Assembly (NCBI GenBank): GCA_905207425.1
Contig: CAJLLB010000014.1
Span: 1-26,598 of the forward strand
DNA: 26,598 bases
Source: an uncultured Collinsella sp.
GTDB taxonomy: Bacteria > Actinomycetota > Coriobacteriia > Coriobacteriales > Coriobacteriaceae
Direction: 5' to 3'
The number at the start of each line of letters is the position of its first letter. The stretch's first letter is position 1. The notes under the pieces were generated by a model. That model saw nothing but the letters and a program-made list of their open reading frames with translations, did not search any database and had not been told where the DNA came from. The position numbers were made by a program, and so were the translations under genes. Below are positions 1 to 8,814 of this stretch, piece after piece.

Positions 1-969
1 CCGCCGGTCAACGAGATTGACGGCCGAGCCCACAACGAGTGGTTTGTGGCTGAGCTCTCGAGCTATCAGATTGCTACGACAACCGAGCTCCACCCCCGCG
101 TGGCGGTGCTGCTCAACATCACTCCCGACCACTTGGGCTGGCATAAGAGCCATAAGAACTACGCGCTTGCCAAGATCAAACTGTTTGACAATATGGTCGA
201 TGACGATCTGGCGGTTGTCGACGTCGAAGACGCCGGCATTCACGAGTTCGATGAGTACATCTACACGCCGGGTCGTCGCATCTGCAAGGTTGCCTTTGAC
301 GAGCCTGAGGGCGAGGATGCCGCCTTTGTGCGCGACGGCAAGATGGTCGTGCGCCTGAAGGGCGTCGAGACCCCGCTCATCGCTACATCCGAGCTCAAGA
401 TCTCGGGCCATCACAATGTTATCAATGCCCTGTGCGCCGCCACGGCTGCCTTGGCGGTCGGTGCCGATGTCGATGGTGTCTGCCGCGGTCTTGCCTCGTT
501 CCAGCCGCTCGAGCACCGCGTGGAGCCGTGTGGCGAGATTGACGGCGTGCGCTACGTCAACGATTCCAAGGCGACCAACACCGATGCGGTCGAGAAGGCA
601 CTGACGGCATTTCCCGATGACGACGTGATCTTGCTGCTCGGCGGCCACGATAAGGGCACGCCGCTCACGGACTTCGCGCGCGTTGTTATGGATAACGTAC
701 GCTCGGTCGTCTGCTTTGGCGATGCGCGCGAGCGTTTCACCGCCGCTATGGACGAGGCCGATGTCGACGGCGATGTGGATATCGCCCAGGCGGATGACCT
801 GCGCGATGCCGTGGACGTCGCCCGTTCGCTGTCGAGCCGTGGCGACGTGATCTTACTTTCTCCTGCCTGCTCTTCGTTCGATGAGTTCTCGGGCTATGAG
901 GAGCGCGGCCGCGTGTTTAAGGACTATGTGGCCCAGCTTGCCGCTGCGGCGAAATCGCAAATGGAATAG
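1..969 (+). CDS. murD: UDP-N-acetylmuramoyl-L-alanine--D-glutamate ligase, 5' end missing
   Basis: MurD adds D-glutamate to UDP-MurNAc-L-Ala in the cytoplasm, using ATP. The reading frame is open from base 1, so the N-terminal UDP-binding domain and the P-loop lie outside the window. What remains is the end of the central Mur ligase domain (AELSSYQ, then NITPDHLGWH, typical of MurD) and the whole C-terminal domain (LEHRVEP, YVNDSKATN, LLGGHDKG, LLSPACSSFD). These motifs separate MurD from MurC, MurE and MurF. The gene is followed after 9 bases by ftsW, so the two are likely co-transcribed. About 322 residues are visible of a usual 450 or so. No frameshift is seen. Confidence is high for the family. 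Confidence 0.95.
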   Translation, partial: PPVNEIDGRAHNEWFVAELSSYQIATTTELHPRVAVLLNITPDHLGWHKSHKNYALAKIKLFDNMVDDDLAVVDVEDAGIHEFDEYIYTPGRRICKVAFDEPEGEDAAFVRDGKMVVRLKGVETPLIATSELKISGHHNVINALCAATAALAVGADVDGVCRGLASFQPLEHRVEPCGEIDGVRYVNDSKATNTDAVEKALTAFPDDDVILLLGGHDKGTPLTDFARVVMDNVRSVVCFGDARERFTAAMDEADVDGDVDIAQADDLRDAVDVARSLSSRGDVILLSPACSSFDEFSGYEERGRVFKDYVAQLAAAAKSQME

Positions 970-978
970 GGGTTGCCG

Positions 979-2499
979 GTGAGAGAGGAGAGTCCCCGAC
1001 AAGGTATGAGGAGGCCCGACTCGGACCGTGCTTCCTCGCGGCGCAGCACACCGCGTTCCGGTCGCGGCGGGCAGTCGTTTAGCGAACGCTATATTGCCGG
1101 CGTTCCCGCCCGTATCATGCGCCCCCGTTTGATATTCATGGCCTGCTTGTTTACCTTGGTATGCTTTGGCCTGCTGATGGTGTACTCGGCGTCTTCGGTC
1201 GAGGCGCTGCACGAGAATGGCTCGGCGACGTTTTTTCTGGGTCGACAGGCCGCGTTTGCCGTGGTCGGTGTTCTGGCGCTGATTGCCATCGTGCGCGTTT
1301 TGCCGGACAGCTGGTTTGGGGAGGATGTGCTCAGGATCTTCCTCATAGGCATGATAGGGCTACTGTTTCTGGTGTTCTTGGTGGGCAGCGGCAGCCGTGG
1401 CGCCACGCGCTGGCTTAACATCGCCGGTATTCAGTTCCAGCCTTCCGAGTTTTTAAAGCCATTTGCCATTGCGTATTCGGCCATCATGCTTGATCGCTTC
1501 TTTTCGCCCGGTGGCAACATCAACGAATTCCTTCGCAAGATGGGCATCTACCTGGGCATTTCGCTCTTTCTGATCTTTATCCAGCCCGATTTCGGTACTG
1601 TCCTGATCATCCTGTTGACCCTCATGTGCATGGCGTTGTTTGCGGGTCTCGACCCCAGATTTATCATCGGCGTGCTAATCTTCGGCATTCTCGTGATCGT
1701 GATTGCGCTTGTCGCAGAGCCGTACCGTATGGTGCGTATTCAGGTTGCCTTGAACCCTTGGGCCGACGAGTATGGTGACGGCTATCAGGCCACGCTTGCC
1801 ATTATGGCCTTTGCCTCGGGCGGTCTGTTCGGCCGTGGCATCGGCAACTCAACCATGAAGTACTCGTATCTGCCCGAGGCGCACAATGACTACATCCTGG
1901 CCATCATTGGCGAGGAAGTCGGTTTTGTCGGAACCGTGCTGTTCTTCTTGGTGTTTGCGATGCTGATCTACTCGGCGTTTCGCATTGCCGAGCAGGCGAC
2001 CGATCGCCGGGGCGCGCTTATGGCGTCTGGCTCCGCGGTCATTCTCGCAGTGCAGTTTTTGATTAACGCGCTGGGCATCCTCAACGTGTTTCCCATGACG
2101 GGCAAACCGTTGCCGTTTATTAGCTACGGCGGTTCGTCGATTATTGTGTCGCTCATGCTTGCCGGGTTGATCCTGCGCGTTTCGTACGAGAGCGCCCGCC
2201 GCGATGAGTATGACCGCCGCCGCGAGAGCTTTGCCGTTATGGATGAGAGTACCGCCGGCGTGCCCCACGTGCGCGGCGAGCGATCTTCGCGTAACGGTTT
2301 TACCGTCCTGGATGGCTCTGCGACCGAGCCGGCAGCCCGCCCGCGTCAGCGAACGGCGCCGCAAGGTCGTCCTCAGCGCCCCAGCCCTCGCAACGCGGGC
2401 GGCGGATATAATCGAATCGATTTGAACTCGGACCCGTCGGCGCGTCTGCGTACCGACGACCAGGGACCGCGTGTACGAAGGGACTACCATGACCGATAA
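979..2499 (+). CDS. ftsW: SEDS peptidoglycan polymerase FtsW
   Basis: FtsW is the septal peptidoglycan glycosyltransferase of the SEDS family and works with a class B PBP. The protein has a basic, Ser/Arg-rich cytoplasmic N-terminus of about 45 residues, then about ten membrane helices. It contains the family block GATRWLNIAGIQFQPSEF and the C-terminal signature LPFISYGGSS. A hydrophilic Arg/Pro-rich tail of about 100 residues follows the last helix; this is longer than in most FtsW proteins. Starts at TTG 973, GTG 979 and ATG 1006 are all possible. I chose GTG 979 because AGGGG (968-972) lies 6 bases upstream. The 3' end overlaps murG by 11 bases. RodA is the alternative paralogue, but the position between murD and murG argues for FtsW. 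Confidence 0.93.
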   Translation: MREESPRQGMRRPDSDRASSRRSTPRSGRGGQSFSERYIAGVPARIMRPRLIFMACLFTLVCFGLLMVYSASSVEALHENGSATFFLGRQAAFAVVGVLALIAIVRVLPDSWFGEDVLRIFLIGMIGLLFLVFLVGSGSRGATRWLNIAGIQFQPSEFLKPFAIAYSAIMLDRFFSPGGNINEFLRKMGIYLGISLFLIFIQPDFGTVLIILLTLMCMALFAGLDPRFIIGVLIFGILVIVIALVAEPYRMVRIQVALNPWADEYGDGYQATLAIMAFASGGLFGRGIGNSTMKYSYLPEAHNDYILAIIGEEVGFVGTVLFFLVFAMLIYSAFRIAEQATDRRGALMASGSAVILAVQFLINALGILNVFPMTGKPLPFISYGGSSIIVSLMLAGLILRVSYESARRDEYDRRRESFAVMDESTAGVPHVRGERSSRNGFTVLDGSATEPAARPRQRTAPQGRPQRPSPRNAGGGYNRIDLNSDPSARLRTDDQGPRVRRDYHDR

Positions 2500-3604
2500 A
2501 ATGACCGTTGCTATTGCAGCCGGCGGCACGGCCGGGCACATCAACCCCGCGCTCGCCTTGGCCGAAGAGCTGCGTGACCGTGGCCACCACGTTGTGTTCG
2601 TGGGCCAGTCGCGCAAGCTCGAGGGTCGTCTGGTCCCCGAGGCTGGGTTTGATTTTGTGCCCATTACGGTCACGGGCTTCGACCGCTCCCGTCCTTGGAC
2701 GGCGCTGACCTCGCTGTGGCGTGTCAACAAAGCCAAGCGTGCGCTCGCCAGTCATTTCTCAAAGGTCGGCAAGCCCGATGCCGCCATTGGTTTTGGTGCC
2801 TATGTCGAGGTTCCGCTGCTGGGGTGGTGCAAGGGCGCGGGCGTTCCGTATCTGCTGCATGAGCAGAACTCTGTTCCGGGCCTGGCCAACAAGATGATGA
2901 ACTCCCACGCCGCCCGCGTGTGCATCTCGGTGCCGGCAGCGCGTTCGGTCTTTGAGCGCGAAGGTGACCCTGACCACGTGCTCATGACCGGCAACCCCGT
3001 ACGTCGCTCGGTGATCGAGGGCGATCGCGCTCGCGGCCGCAAGGCACTTGGCGTTCCCGAGGACGCTACGCTGCTGCTCGTCTTTGGCGGTTCACTTGGC
3101 GCCCAGCACCTCAACGAGCGTGTGGCTTCGCTCAAAAACGAGCTGCTTTCGCGCAAGAACCTCTATGTGTTGCATTCGACGGGTGCCGACGGCTTTGAGG
3201 AGACCGAGCGCGCTTTGGCGCTGACGCCCGAGGAGGCGAAGCGTTACCGCGTCCAGCCTTACATCGACAACATGGGAGATATGCTGGCTGCTGCCGATTT
3301 GGTGCTCTCGCGTTCGGGCGCATCGAGCGTGGCCGAGATCGCTGCACTCGCCGTGCCTTCGGTGCTCGTGCCGTACCCGCATGCGACGGCCGACCACCAA
3401 ACCACCAATGCCCGTTATCTGGTCGACGCTGGGGCCGGCGTGCTCTGCGCCGATGCCGATATCGACGGTTCTGCCTTTGCCGATGAACTGCTGCACCTGG
3501 TCGATGACGCGGCGGCGCGCGACGCCATGCGTCAGGCGGCGCGTGGTCTGGCTCAGGATAGGGCCGCCGCTCTTCTGGCGGATGCGGTAGAGGGTTTGCG
3601 TTAG
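2489..3604 (+). CDS. murG: UDP-N-acetylglucosamine--undecaprenyl-PP-MurNAc-pentapeptide GlcNAc transferase
   Basis: MurG is a peripheral GT-B glycosyltransferase that turns lipid I into lipid II on the inner face of the membrane. The N-terminal glycine loop AAGGTAGHINPALALAEEL is at residues 10-28, with the conserved His17. The C-terminal donor-site block reads SRSGASSVAEIAALAVPSVL, followed by PYPHATADHQ. Length is 371 residues, usual for the family. An in-frame GTG at 2471 is rejected: ATG 2489 has AAGGGA 6 bases upstream and gives the normal N-terminus. The start lies inside the end of ftsW, so translation is probably coupled. A 97-base gap separates it from murC. Confidence 0.96.
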   Translation: MTDKMTVAIAAGGTAGHINPALALAEELRDRGHHVVFVGQSRKLEGRLVPEAGFDFVPITVTGFDRSRPWTALTSLWRVNKAKRALASHFSKVGKPDAAIGFGAYVEVPLLGWCKGAGVPYLLHEQNSVPGLANKMMNSHAARVCISVPAARSVFEREGDPDHVLMTGNPVRRSVIEGDRARGRKALGVPEDATLLLVFGGSLGAQHLNERVASLKNELLSRKNLYVLHSTGADGFEETERALALTPEEAKRYRVQPYIDNMGDMLAAADLVLSRSGASSVAEIAALAVPSVLVPYPHATADHQTTNARYLVDAGAGVLCADADIDGSAFADELLHLVDDAAARDAMRQAARGLAQDRAAALLADAVEGLR

Positions 3605-3701
3605 TTAGACGGGATATCGTCGGTCGCCCTCGCGCTGATGCGGTAGGTGCGGTACAGTTAACGGGTTACAGGCAGTGTTTACGCAAGGAGTACACGAGCA
3701 C

Positions 3702-5120
3702 ATGGCTGATTCCCAGACTGCAACCTCCGCGCCCGAGTTTAAGAGCGCCCACTTTATCGGTATCGGCGGCGCCGGCATGAGCGGCATCGCCCTCGTTCTT
3801 CACGAGCGCGGTTATGCCGTTACCGGCTCCGACCTTAAGACGTCACGTTATATCCGCCAGCTTACCCGCGCTGGTGTGAAGGTGCATGTGGGCCATGAGG
3901 CCGCCACGATCGACGAGGTCAAGCCCGACGTGGTTGTTGTCTCCACCGCTATTCCGGAGTCCAACCCTGAACTCGTGCGCGCTCGCGAGCTTGGTATTCC
4001 CGTGTGGCCCCGTGCCAAGATGCTCTCTGCTTTGGGCCACGGCTACACCACCGTCGCTGTTGCCGGCACGCATGGCAAGACCACCACGTCTTCGATGTGC
4101 GCCACCATGCTCGACCGCATGGGTCTGGATCCGAGCTTCTTGATCGGTGGCATCGTCGAGGGCTATGACACGAACGGCAAGAACGGCTCGGGCGACTACT
4201 TTGTCGCTGAGGCCGACGAGTCCGACAGCTCCTTCCTGTTCCTGAACCCCAACGTGGTCATCGTGACCAACGTCGAGGCCGACCACCTCGATCACTACTC
4301 GGGTATCGAGGAGATCGAGGCAACTTTCGCCAAATTCATGAGCCTGGTGGGCGAGGACGGCACCGTCATCGTCTGCGGTGAGGACCCGCATCTGGTCGAG
4401 CTCGCCAAGTCGACGGGTCGTCACGTGCTTTCCTACGGCTTTGCCGAGAGCAACGACATCGTCTGCATGCACCCGGATGTCAAGGGCATCCAGAGCGATT
4501 TTATCGTTCGCTTTGAGGACGGCACTGAGCACGCTGTGGAGATCAAGAGCAATCCCGGTCGCCACAACATGCTCAACGCCACGGCGGTGCTCACCGTCGC
4601 CCATGTCCTGGGCCTTGACATCGACGCCGCCGCCAAGGCGCTCTCGAGCTTTGAGGGCGTCCGCCGTCGCTTTACCCACGTGGGCGATATCGATGGCATC
4701 ACCGTGGTCGATGATTACGGCCATCACCCCACCGAGATCAAGGCGACGCTTGCTGCTGCTTCGTCGCTGGGCTACAAGCACGTCGACGTCGTGTTCCAGC
4801 CGCACCGCTATTCGCGCCTGCAGGCCCTGTGCGACGACTTTGCCGATGCATTTGCCAATGCCGATAAACTGCTGCTGATTGATGTGTTCTCGGCTGGCGA
4901 GATGCCCATTCCGGGTGTCACCTCTAAGATGCTCGCCGATACCGTGCGCGCCAAGCATCCTGGCAAGGAGGTCGTGTACTGCTCCAGCCGTCTTGAGCTC
5001 AATCAGGAGCTCGAGCAGATGGTGGGCGAGGGCGACCTGCTGCTCACTATGGGTGCCGGTGACGTTACGACCGTCGGTCCCGAGTTCATTGAGTATCTGA
5101 CTGCCAAGAAAGACGCTTAA
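3702..5120 (+). CDS. murC: UDP-N-acetylmuramate--L-alanine ligase
   Basis: MurC adds L-alanine to UDP-MurNAc, the first peptide step of the wall precursor. The 472-residue protein has the N-terminal dinucleotide-like loop GIGGAGMSG (residues 20-28), the P-loop GTHGKTTT (122-129), the EADESDSSF and NVEADHLDHY blocks of the central domain, and the C-terminal motif DDYGHHPTEI. The start is set at ATG 3702 with AAGGAG at 3685-3690 (11-base spacing). An in-frame GTG at 3675 lies upstream of that ribosome site and would add nine unlikely residues. It follows murG after 97 bases, in which I see no convincing promoter. The stop is 5 bases before murB. Confidence 0.96.
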   Translation: MADSQTATSAPEFKSAHFIGIGGAGMSGIALVLHERGYAVTGSDLKTSRYIRQLTRAGVKVHVGHEAATIDEVKPDVVVVSTAIPESNPELVRARELGIPVWPRAKMLSALGHGYTTVAVAGTHGKTTTSSMCATMLDRMGLDPSFLIGGIVEGYDTNGKNGSGDYFVAEADESDSSFLFLNPNVVIVTNVEADHLDHYSGIEEIEATFAKFMSLVGEDGTVIVCGEDPHLVELAKSTGRHVLSYGFAESNDIVCMHPDVKGIQSDFIVRFEDGTEHAVEIKSNPGRHNMLNATAVLTVAHVLGLDIDAAAKALSSFEGVRRRFTHVGDIDGITVVDDYGHHPTEIKATLAAASSLGYKHVDVVFQPHRYSRLQALCDDFADAFANADKLLLIDVFSAGEMPIPGVTSKMLADTVRAKHPGKEVVYCSSRLELNQELEQMVGEGDLLLTMGAGDVTTVGPEFIEYLTAKKDA

Positions 5121-5125
5121 GTCTA

Positions 5126-6037
5126 ATGGGTCTGTTTAACGCCGTCATGGCGCTCTCGGGCATGATCGACACGGATGTGATCGAGGACGAGCGCCTTGCG
5201 CGTCATACGAGCTATCGTATCGGCGGCAAGGCCGACCTCTTTGTGACGTGCCATAGCTATCATGCCCTCCGCCGCGCCGTGGCGGTGCTCGATCGCGAGC
5301 AGGTGCCGTGGGTCATCATCGGCAAGGGCTCCAATCTGCTGGTTGCCGATGGCGGTTATCGCGGCGCCGTCATTTCGCTCGGACGTGAGTTTCAGCGCAC
5401 GGTTGTTGCCGATGACGGTTGTACGCTGACGGTCGGTGCGGGCGTGATGTTTGCGCGCCTGGTCAACGATGCCCTGTCGCGTAGCCTCTCGGGCCTTGAG
5501 TTTGCCGTTGGCATCCCTGGTTCGGTTGGCGGTGCGATATCTATGAATGCCGGCACACGGACCGAGTGGATTGGCTCGCTGGTTGAGGATGTCGTAACGT
5601 TTGACCCGGCATCCGGTATCAAACATTATGCGGGGTCCGAGATCACTTGGGGCTACCGCGAATGTAGCCTTCCCCGCAATGAGATCATCCTCGAGTGCGT
5701 GCTCAAGCTTAAACTGGCGCCCAAGGCCGACATTCGCGAGCGCATGGAGCGGTACCTGACGAGGCGCAAGCGTACACAGCCCATGGGTCGCGCATCCTGC
5801 GGGTCGGTCTTTCGCAACCCGCCCGATGCGAGCGTGGGCAAGCTTATCGAGGATTGTGGATTAAAGGGTTTTTCGATTGGCGGCGCGGAAGTTTCGCCCG
5901 TTCACGCTAATTTTATCGTTAATAACGGAACTGCCTCGGCCGATGACGTTGCCGCGGTTATCAGACATGTGCACGGAAAGGTGAGGGAGGCGTATGGCAT
6001 CGAGCTCAGACCGGAAGTTAAATTCCTCGGCTTCTAG
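5126..6037 (+). CDS. murB: UDP-N-acetylenolpyruvoylglucosamine reductase
   Basis: MurB is the FAD enzyme that reduces UDP-GlcNAc-enolpyruvate to UDP-MurNAc with NADPH. The FAD-binding fold shows HTSYRIGGKAD near residue 27, IIGKGSNLLVADGG and GIPGSVGGAISMNAG. The catalytic serine is Ser227 in GSVFRNPP, and the catalytic glutamate is Glu297 in LRPEVKFLG. The length (303 residues) and the region before GRASCGSVF agree with the shorter type II enzymes. It begins 5 bases after murC and overlaps the following ftsQ by 44 bases, so the block is very likely one transcript. The enzyme acts before MurC in the pathway, so gene order does not follow reaction order. Confidence 0.95.
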   Translation: MGLFNAVMALSGMIDTDVIEDERLARHTSYRIGGKADLFVTCHSYHALRRAVAVLDREQVPWVIIGKGSNLLVADGGYRGAVISLGREFQRTVVADDGCTLTVGAGVMFARLVNDALSRSLSGLEFAVGIPGSVGGAISMNAGTRTEWIGSLVEDVVTFDPASGIKHYAGSEITWGYRECSLPRNEIILECVLKLKLAPKADIRERMERYLTRRKRTQPMGRASCGSVFRNPPDASVGKLIEDCGLKGFSIGGAEVSPVHANFIVNNGTASADDVAAVIRHVHGKVREAYGIELRPEVKFLGF

Positions 6038-7250
6038 AGCATCGAAACCCACCTTCCGCCGCGCCGGAGGGCGTTCCGGCGCGCCTGCCAAACCTCAACG
6101 CAATACCGTCGCGCACTCTAAGTCTGTCGGGCATGCTCGACAGACCAGTCGTCCGGTCGTCGGCTCGCAGCTCGGTAATCGTCCGGCCGCAAAAAAGTCC
6201 TCGCGTCCCTCGGTGACGTCAAAGCCTGTTATGGGCGCCAAGCCTGCCCGTCCCATGGCAACTCCTAAGCCACCGACGGGAACTAAAACGCTGCGTCCGG
6301 GTCGCACGCTGGGCGCATCGAAACCGCGCTCGCTGACATCGGTGCCGGCTACCGCCAAGAAGCCTTCGGGTAAAAAAGGCGTCAACCCGTTGTCTTCACT
6401 TGGGGCGATGGCAAATAAAACATCAGACGCCGCTTCTGTCGTTACAGGCAAAGGCAAAATCGTGGGCGGCGTTCTGGCCGTCTTGGCCGTGCTCGTCGTC
6501 GTTGCCATCGTGGTGATTAACTCTGGATTGTTTACCGCCACTGATATTCAGATTCAAGGCAGCGAGCATGTGACGAAGCACGATGCTATCCAGCTGATCG
6601 ATTTGCCCGAGGGAACGTCGCTTTTTAACGTCGATCCCGACCAGATTACCGAGGACCTCAAGCAGAACCCGTGGGTCTCGGGCGTGGATGTTCAGCGTCA
6701 GTTCCCGCATACGCTCATCATTACGCCTATGGAGCGCAAGGTCATCGCAATTGCCTATATCAGCTCCGATGACCTAGCCTGGGCCATCGGGGATGATGAC
6801 ACCTGGATCGCCCCGCTGTCGACGTCGGTCGAAGTGGACGACCAGGGCAACGTCATCACGACAGGGCAGGGCTCAAATACCCTGACCGGCATCGATGCCG
6901 CACTGGCGCTCGCTAAGCACTATGGCGCGGTGTTGCTGACTGATGTCTCGGCGGATGTCGCTCCAGTTTCCGGCCAGGCGGTGAGCTCCAAGGCCGTTAA
7001 GGCCGGCCTGGATTATGTGCGTGGTTTTTCGAGCGAGTTCTTGGGACAAGTCAAGGATATTTCCACGCCTTCGGTCGAAGCCATCTCGGCAAACCTCAAT
7101 AACGGCATTGAGGTGTCGCTGGGCGATTCGGACGATATCGCCAAGAAGGAACGCGTAGTCACCAAGTTGCTTTCGCAGGTAGAGGGCGTAACGTATATCA
7201 ATGTGCGCTCTCCGGGCAACTACACATTTAGGAATGCTCCGACCTCATAG
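5994..7250 (+). CDS. ftsQ: Cell division protein FtsQ/DivIB
   Basis: FtsQ/DivIB is a bitopic divisome protein that links early and late division proteins. Residues 1-150 form a long cytoplasmic tail rich in Lys, Arg, Pro, Ser and Thr. A single membrane helix follows at about 156-176 (VGGVLAVLAVLVVVAIVVI). The extracellular part starts with a POTRA domain: FTATDIQIQGSEHVTK, then LPEGTSLFNVD, NPWVSGVDVQRQFPHTL and ERKVIA. The start codon ATG 5994 lies within murB and has GGGAGG only 3 bases upstream; no better start is evident. The basic tail is much longer than in E. coli FtsQ. ftsA does not follow: the next gene is ftsZ. Confidence 0.9.
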   Translation: MASSSDRKLNSSASRASKPTFRRAGGRSGAPAKPQRNTVAHSKSVGHARQTSRPVVGSQLGNRPAAKKSSRPSVTSKPVMGAKPARPMATPKPPTGTKTLRPGRTLGASKPRSLTSVPATAKKPSGKKGVNPLSSLGAMANKTSDAASVVTGKGKIVGGVLAVLAVLVVVAIVVINSGLFTATDIQIQGSEHVTKHDAIQLIDLPEGTSLFNVDPDQITEDLKQNPWVSGVDVQRQFPHTLIITPMERKVIAIAYISSDDLAWAIGDDDTWIAPLSTSVEVDDQGNVITTGQGSNTLTGIDAALALAKHYGAVLLTDVSADVAPVSGQAVSSKAVKAGLDYVRGFSSEFLGQVKDISTPSVEAISANLNNGIEVSLGDSDDIAKKERVVTKLLSQVEGVTYINVRSPGNYTFRNAPTS

Positions 7251-7449
7251 CGCTGGTTGATGCTTTGTTGAGTGGCCATACCACGCCGTTTATCTGGTTT
7301 GTTTGGTTTTCACGGTCAATTATTTGACTGATACGTTCATAATGTGCAACCATAATACGGTTTACCTTTGCATTTACTTTCAACCTGAAGGTTAATGTGC
7401 GCAGGGGTCGACCCATGCTATGGCTATAACCTTTGTTCGGAGGACCGAC
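7251..7449 (+). promoter_or_regulatory. ftsQ-ftsZ intergenic leader with two perfect inverted repeats
   Basis: This 199-base gap is AT-rich compared with its neighbours. It contains GTCAA-TTAT-TTGAC (7315-7328) and AACCT-GA-AGGTT (7382-7393), both perfect inverted repeats. TTGACT at 7324-7329 and CATAAT at 7351-7356 resemble promoter boxes, but their spacing (21 bases) is poor, so I do not call a definite promoter. The ribosome site GGAGG at 7439-7443 serves ftsZ. A separate ftsZ promoter here is plausible, since FtsZ is needed in large amounts. Confidence 0.4.
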
Positions 7450-8604
7450 ATGCACGAGACAGAGATCAACAACTACCTTGCCGTCATTAAGGTGGTCGGC
7501 GTCGGCGGCGGCGGTACCAACGCGGTCAATCGAATGATCGAAGAGGGCATCCGCGGCGTCGAGTTTGTTGCCATCAACACCGATGCTCAGGCACTCGCGA
7601 TCTCTGATGCCGATATCAAGGTGCACATCGGCACCGACCTTACCCGCGGCCTGGGCGCCGGCGCCAACCCCGAGGTTGGCCGCAAGGCTGCCGATGAGTC
7701 CCGCGACGACATTGCCGAGGCGCTCGCTGGCGCCGACATGGTGTTCATCACCTGCGGCGAGGGCGGTGGCACCGGTACCGGCGCTGCTCCCATCGTTGCC
7801 GATATCGCGATGAACGAGGTCGGCGCACTGACCGTCGCCGTCGTGACCAAGCCCTTCACCTTCGAGGGCCGCAAGCGCAAGAAGAGCGCCGAGGAGGGCA
7901 TTAAGACCCTCTCCGATTGCGTCGATACCATGATCGTCATCCCCAACGATAAGCTGCTCGACATCGCCGAGAAGAAGACTACCATGCTCGAGGCCTTCGC
8001 GATTGCCGATGGCGTCCTTTCCCAGGGCACCCAGGGCATCACCGACCTCATCACCGTCCCCGGTATCATCAACCTGGACTTCGCCGATGTTAAGACCATC
8101 ATGAAGCAGGCCGGTACCGCCATGATGGGTATCGGTACCTCTTCTGGGGATACCCGTGCCGTCGACGCTGCCCAGCAGGCCATCTCCAGCCCGCTGCTCG
8201 AGAGCTCCATCGATGGTGCCACACGCGTGCTGCTCTCCATCGCCGGTTCCAAGGACCTGGGCATCCAGGAGATCAGCGACGCCGCCGACGTTGTCGCCAA
8301 CGCCGTCGACCCCGAGGCCAACATCATCTTCGGTACCGTTGTCGACGAGTCCCTGGGCGATCAGGTGCGTATCACCGTCATCGCTACGGGCTTCTCCGAC
8401 TCCAACGTCAACCGTCAGGACGAGCTCTTTGCTGCTCAGCAGTCTCAGAGCAAGGCCGCTGCCTCCGCTGAGCCGCAGCGCACCGCTCCGGCCACCAGCC
8501 CGGCTCAGGCCGCTCCGACCCGCAACGTCGGTGGCACCGAGCTTCCTAACTTCGGCAACGATCAGTTCGAGCTTCCCGACTTCCTGAAGCGCGGTAGCTT
8601 CTAA
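7450..8604 (+). CDS. ftsZ: Cell division protein FtsZ
   Basis: FtsZ is the tubulin-like GTPase that forms the division ring. The 384-residue protein has the N-terminal [13 protein letters not shown], the tubulin signature GGGTGTG (residues 105-111), the T7-loop region with [11 protein letters not shown], and a variable Ala/Gln/Pro-rich linker. The C-terminal peptide [12 protein letters not shown] is the docking site for membrane anchors. The start at ATG 7450 is supported by GGAGG 6 bases upstream; an in-frame ATG at 7420 lacks such a site. Codon use is strongly biased to C-ending codons, as expected for a highly expressed gene. No ftsA is present in the window, so SepF (at 15 kb) is the likely tether. 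A strong terminator follows. Confidence 0.98.
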   Translation: MHETEINNYLAVIKVVGVGGGGTNAVNRMIEEGIRGVEFVAINTDAQALAISDADIKVHIGTDLTRGLGAGANPEVGRKAADESRDDIAEALAGADMVFITCGEGGGTGTGAAPIVADIAMNEVGALTVAVVTKPFTFEGRKRKKSAEEGIKTLSDCVDTMIVIPNDKLLDIAEKKTTMLEAFAIADGVLSQGTQGITDLITVPGIINLDFADVKTIMKQAGTAMMGIGTSSGDTRAVDAAQQAISSPLLESSIDGATRVLLSIAGSKDLGIQEISDAADVVANAVDPEANIIFGTVVDESLGDQVRITVIATGFSDSNVNRQDELFAAQQSQSKAAASAEPQRTAPATSPAQAAPTRNVGGTELPNFGNDQFELPDFLKRGSF

Positions 8605-8630
8605 GTCGTTCTTTGCATTGTTGCTCACGG

Positions 8631-8663
8631 GGGCGTGTCCGTATGGACGCGCCCTTTTTATTT
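8631..8663 (+). terminator. Rho-independent terminator after ftsZ
   Basis: A 10-base stem, GGGCGTGTCC (8631-8640) with GGACGCGCCC (8645-8654) and one G-T pair, encloses the loop GTAT and is followed by TTTTTATTT. It closes the murD-ftsZ cluster. Confidence 0.9.
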
Positions 8664-8691
8664 CGACTTTGTAAACTAGAACCTCCAATCT

Positions 8692-8709
8692 CTTTACGTT
8701 CCCTTTACG
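8692..8709 (+). promoter_or_regulatory. Tandem CTTTACG direct repeat, candidate PhoP/PhoB-type box
   Basis: CTTTACG occurs at 8692-8698 and again at 8703-8709, an 11-base period. PhoB/PhoP response regulators of phosphate starvation bind direct repeats with an 11-base period. The site lies about 105 bases before ylmD, the first gene of the unit that runs into pstSCAB-phoU. Two further hairpins (8750-8772 and 8774-8786) lie between it and the ylmD ribosome site. No clear -10/-35 pair was found. The role is inferred from spacing and context only. Confidence 0.35.
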
Positions 8710-8814
8710 ATTGCCTCCAGTGCAGCAGGTATCCTTTTAGAGAAGTATGACAGCCGTATAAACGCGGGCTGTAGCGGCGATGCCGCGGTACTTGTGTTAT
8801 TAGGAGGCTTTAGT

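Noticed and set aside
3843..4958. Long open frame (371 codons) on the - strand opposite murC
   Set aside because: It follows from the GC-rich codon pattern of murC; the product resembles nothing and ftsZ and thiC show the same effect.
7228..8688. Long open frame (486 codons) on the - strand opposite ftsZ
   Set aside because: It mirrors the strongly biased codons of ftsZ, has a Gly/Asp/Val-rich meaningless product and no ribosome site.
8750..8786. Two hairpins before ylmD as a riboswitch
   Set aside because: The stems are short and match no known aptamer; they are only noted with the leader.
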